NCBI GenBank assembly: GCA_023433855.1
Contig: JAEYTV010000357.1
Span: 1-6,731, forward strand
From: Pseudomonadota bacterium
Lineage (GTDB): Bacteria; Pseudomonadota; Alphaproteobacteria; Rhizobiales; Rhizobiaceae
DNA: 6,731 nucleotides
Direction: 5' to 3'
How positions within the stretch are numbered: the first letter of the stretch is position 1; every line of letters begins with the position of its first letter. This document shows positions 4,869 to 6,731 of the stretch, one piece after another. The position numbers were made by a program, and so were the translations under genes. Below the pieces are notes generated by a model. The model did not search any database, had not been told where the DNA came from, and was given only the letters and a program-made list of their open reading frames with translations.

Positions 4869-5692
4869 GACCGCACTCCCTTGTTGCGGGCCTTGGCGGC
4901 CGTGTTTCTTCCCGCTGCCGGAAGTAGGCTCAGCACGAAAAGTAGGAGCGCCGCGACCACAATGGAAGGCCCGGAAGGCGTATCGTAGGTCAGCGAGCCG
5001 AACAGGCCGCCGATCACGGCGACGGCTCCGATGAGTGCGCCCAGTACGGCCATCAGCTCCGGACTGGAGGAGAACCGCCGCGCCGTGGCAGCCGGAATGA
5101 TCAGGAGAGAGGTGATCAGCATGATGCCGACCACCTTCATGGCGATGGCGATGACCAGCGCCATCAGAAGCATGAAGAGGAGCTTCGCCTGGCCAGGCTT
5201 CATTCCTTCCGCCTCCGCCAGTTCCTCGCTCACCGTCGAGGCGATCAGGGGTCGCCACAGGAACGCCAAGGCGACGAGCACCAGCGCACCGCCGCCCCAG
5301 ATGAGAGCGATATCGGCACGGGTGACGGCCAGGATGTCGCCGAAGAGAAATGCAATGAGATCGATCCTCACCCAGGTCATGAAGGCCACCAGAACCAGTC
5401 CGATCGCCAACGCCGAATGGGAGAGAATGCCGAGCAGCGCGTCGGAGGACAGCGATTGCCGACGCTGCAGCACCAGAAGCAGGAGCGAAACGAGGGCGGC
5501 AACCGCAAAGACGGAGATCAAAAGGTTGATCTGCAGGAAGAGGGAAAGCGCCACGCCGAGCAGCGCGGAATGGGCCATCGTATCGCCGAAATAAGCCATT
5601 CTGCGCCAGACCACGAAGCAGCCGAGCGGACCCGCCGTCAGCGCAACGCCGATACCGGCCACAAGGGCGCGCGTGAAGAAGTCGTCAAGCAC
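4865..5692 (-). CDS. znuB: Zinc ABC transporter permease
   Basis: The 275-residue integral membrane protein belongs to the ABC-3 family of zinc/manganese permeases and carries zinc across the inner membrane. Around eight hydrophobic segments are visible. Family signatures are YFGDTMAHSALLGVAL (34-49), the cytoplasmic coupling loop SEELAEAEGMKPGQAKL (155-171) that contacts the ATPase, and the C-terminal TYDTPSGPS (235-243). The start GTG at 5692 follows GAGGGA by 5 nt and overlaps the znuC stop by 8 bp, typical of translational coupling. A longer in-frame start at 5794 would add 34 residues unlike the family and read inside the znuC histidine tail, so I reject it. The stop shares ATGA with the zur start. 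Confidence 0.93.
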   Translation of the reverse strand: MLDDFFTRALVAGIGVALTAGPLGCFVVWRRMAYFGDTMAHSALLGVALSLFLQINLLISVFAVAALVSLLLLVLQRRQSLSSDALLGILSHSALAIGLVLVAFMTWVRIDLIAFLFGDILAVTRADIALIWGGGALVLVALAFLWRPLIASTVSEELAEAEGMKPGQAKLLFMLLMALVIAIAMKVVGIMLITSLLIIPAATARRFSSSPELMAVLGALIGAVAVIGGLFGSLTYDTPSGPSIVVAALLLFVLSLLPAAGRNTAAKARNKGVRS

Positions 5693-6662
5693 GGCCGTCC
5701 CTCGCCGATGAGGCCGCGTGAGCATGATGGACATGCTCCGTCGCGGCGTGAGGGTGGTCGTGCCGTTGATCGGCGTCCGGATGGCCGTGACCATGGTCGC
5801 CGCCGCCGCCCGGATGATCGTGGCTTTCGCCGTGGTGGTTGCGATCTCCGTGATGGTGGCCGTCGCCGGGATGGCAATGATCCGTCACCGAACCGTCGCC
5901 ATGCAGCACGCGACCGTCCGGCAGATGCGTATGGTCGTGATGATGGCTATAGACGGCAAGCGAGCGGGAATTGCCGCCGAAGAGCCTCAGATAATCTGCA
6001 CTCCGGCTGACCGTTTCGGGTGTGCCCCGACAGCAGACATGGCCGTTGAGGCAGATGACCGTATCGGTCCCGGCCATGACCATGTGGAGGTCGTGGGAGA
6101 TCATCAGGATACCGCAACCGGTGGAAGCGCGTATGGAGCGGATGAGGTCGTACAGGGCCGCCTCGCCGGCAAAATCGACGCCCTGGACCGGTTCGTCGAG
6201 CACCATCAGGTCAGGCTTGCGGGCGATCGCCCGGGCGAGCAGGGCACGCTGGAATTCGCCGCCGGAAAGATGCCGCACCTCCGCATCCGCCAGATGTGCG
6301 ATGCCGGTCGCCTCCAGAGCGGCGCGAAGCTCCGCGTCTGCCAGGCTGCCGGTCAACTGCATCAGCCGGCGGACGGAGAGTGGCATTGTCCAGTCGATCG
6401 CCAGCTTCTGCGGTACGTAACCGACGCGCAATTGGTGTTCTCTCGTCACAGAGCCCTCGTCCGGCCGCAGGACGCCGATAGCGAGCTTCGCCGTCGTAGA
6501 CTTGCCGGCACCGTTCGGGCCGATGAGTGTCACCACCTCGCCGCGGCTGATGGAGAGATCGACGCCACGCACAAGCCAGCGTCCGTCCCGGTACACGCCG
6601 GCATCGGCCAATGAGACCAGCTTGCCGCCGCCGGTGGAAATAGCGCGATTGTCCATCAGCAT
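5685..6662 (-). CDS. znuC: Zinc ABC transporter ATP-binding protein with long His-rich tail
   Basis: This is the cytoplasmic ATPase that powers zinc import through ZnuB, with the periplasmic binding protein ZnuA as partner. Counting from TTG at 6671 (328 residues): Walker A GPNGAGKST (51-59), Q-loop Q88 in VGYVPQK, signature LSGGEFQ (135-141), Walker B LMVLDEP (155-161) and switch His193 in ISHDLH. The catalytic domain ends near 240. Residues 243-318 form a Gly/Asp/His tail with about 25 histidines, probably a zinc-binding element. Start choice is open between ATG 6662, ATG 6656 and TTG 6671. The AGGGA Shine-Dalgarno is only 2 nt from TTG and 11 nt from ATG 6662; I prefer 6662, leaving 325 residues. 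It is the first gene of the znuC-znuB-zur operon. Confidence 0.93.
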   Translation of the reverse strand: MLMDNRAISTGGGKLVSLADAGVYRDGRWLVRGVDLSISRGEVVTLIGPNGAGKSTTAKLAIGVLRPDEGSVTREHQLRVGYVPQKLAIDWTMPLSVRRLMQLTGSLADAELRAALEATGIAHLADAEVRHLSGGEFQRALLARAIARKPDLMVLDEPVQGVDFAGEAALYDLIRSIRASTGCGILMISHDLHMVMAGTDTVICLNGHVCCRGTPETVSRSADYLRLFGGNSRSLAVYSHHHDHTHLPDGRVLHGDGSVTDHCHPGDGHHHGDRNHHGESHDHPGGGGDHGHGHPDADQRHDHPHAATEHVHHAHAASSARDGRA

Positions 6663-6699
6663 GTTTTCCAAGATCCCTGTTGTCAGTGGCTATCGCACA

Positions 6700-6714
6700 C
6701 GTTATAGCATAACG
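6700..6714. promoter_or_regulatory. Probable Zur box between znuC and the expected divergent znuA
   Basis: CGTTATAGCATAACG is an inverted repeat with 6-bp arms around AGC. It matches the GTTAT-N3-ATAAC pattern that I associate with alphaproteobacterial Zur sites. It lies 38 bp upstream of the znuC start. Read on the minus strand it contains TATAAC, a possible -10 element, so binding would block transcription of znuC-znuB-zur. A second, imperfect copy (TGTAATAACA, 6722-6731) touches the right edge and may serve divergent znuA. Confidence 0.7.
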
Positions 6715-6731
6715 CAATTGATGTAATAACA

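Noticed and set aside
5718..6614. 298-residue plus-strand frame opposite znuC
   Set aside because: Mirror of high-GC znuC codons; Met/Val-rich repeats arise from the antisense of the His/Asp tail.
1..6731. CRISPR arrays, tRNA or rRNA genes, complete insertion sequences
   Set aside because: No regularly spaced repeat-spacer pattern, no tRNA cloverleaf with a T-loop signature, and no transposase or paired terminal inverted repeats were seen.

Overview
This window looks like a chromosome segment from an alphaproteobacterium, most likely of the Rhizobiaceae (Sinorhizobium/Rhizobium/Agrobacterium type). That assignment rests on remembered protein resemblance (ZnuC-ZnuB-Zur, DusA, the rhizobial-phage style integrase start) and on high-GC codon use in the core genes. 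No database was searched. Two housekeeping blocks flank a short accessory block that reads as the remains of a prophage or genomic island.

Left edge (1-355, minus): the 5' part of dusA, tRNA-dihydrouridine synthase A, running off the left end. Middle (about 356-3150): the accessory block. It opens with repeat-rich DNA (GTTGC repeats, then a 17-bp palindrome plus a third half-site). A GTG-started stub of a phage-type tyrosine integrase follows; only its N-terminal domain survives. Next come two intact cargo genes, a left-handed beta-helix O-acyltransferase (920-1555) and a SAM-dependent methyltransferase (1972-2670), with a small one-TM protein on the opposite strand between them. A strong intrinsic terminator, a truncated holin-like ORF and a frame-broken relic on the minus strand complete the block. 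The 5' end of dusA is an established integration target for a family of phage and island integrases, so the block is best read as a decayed dusA-integrated element that kept its surface-modification type cargo.

Right part: a two-gene plus-strand unit, FAHD1-like fumarylacetoacetate hydrolase family protein (3214-3900) and gamma-class carbonic anhydrase family protein (3922-4449). It converges on the minus-strand zinc uptake operon znuC-znuB-zur (6662 down to 4446). The two stop codons of the convergent pair share one CTAG. The zinc operon is tightly packed (znuC/znuB overlap 8 bp, znuB/zur overlap 4 bp). It is preceded by a palindromic Zur-box-like site at 6700-6714, and a divergent znuA is expected just beyond the right edge. 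ZnuC carries a long histidine-rich tail. Together these genes form a zinc-starvation module: Zur senses zinc and represses the ATPase/permease operon, including itself.
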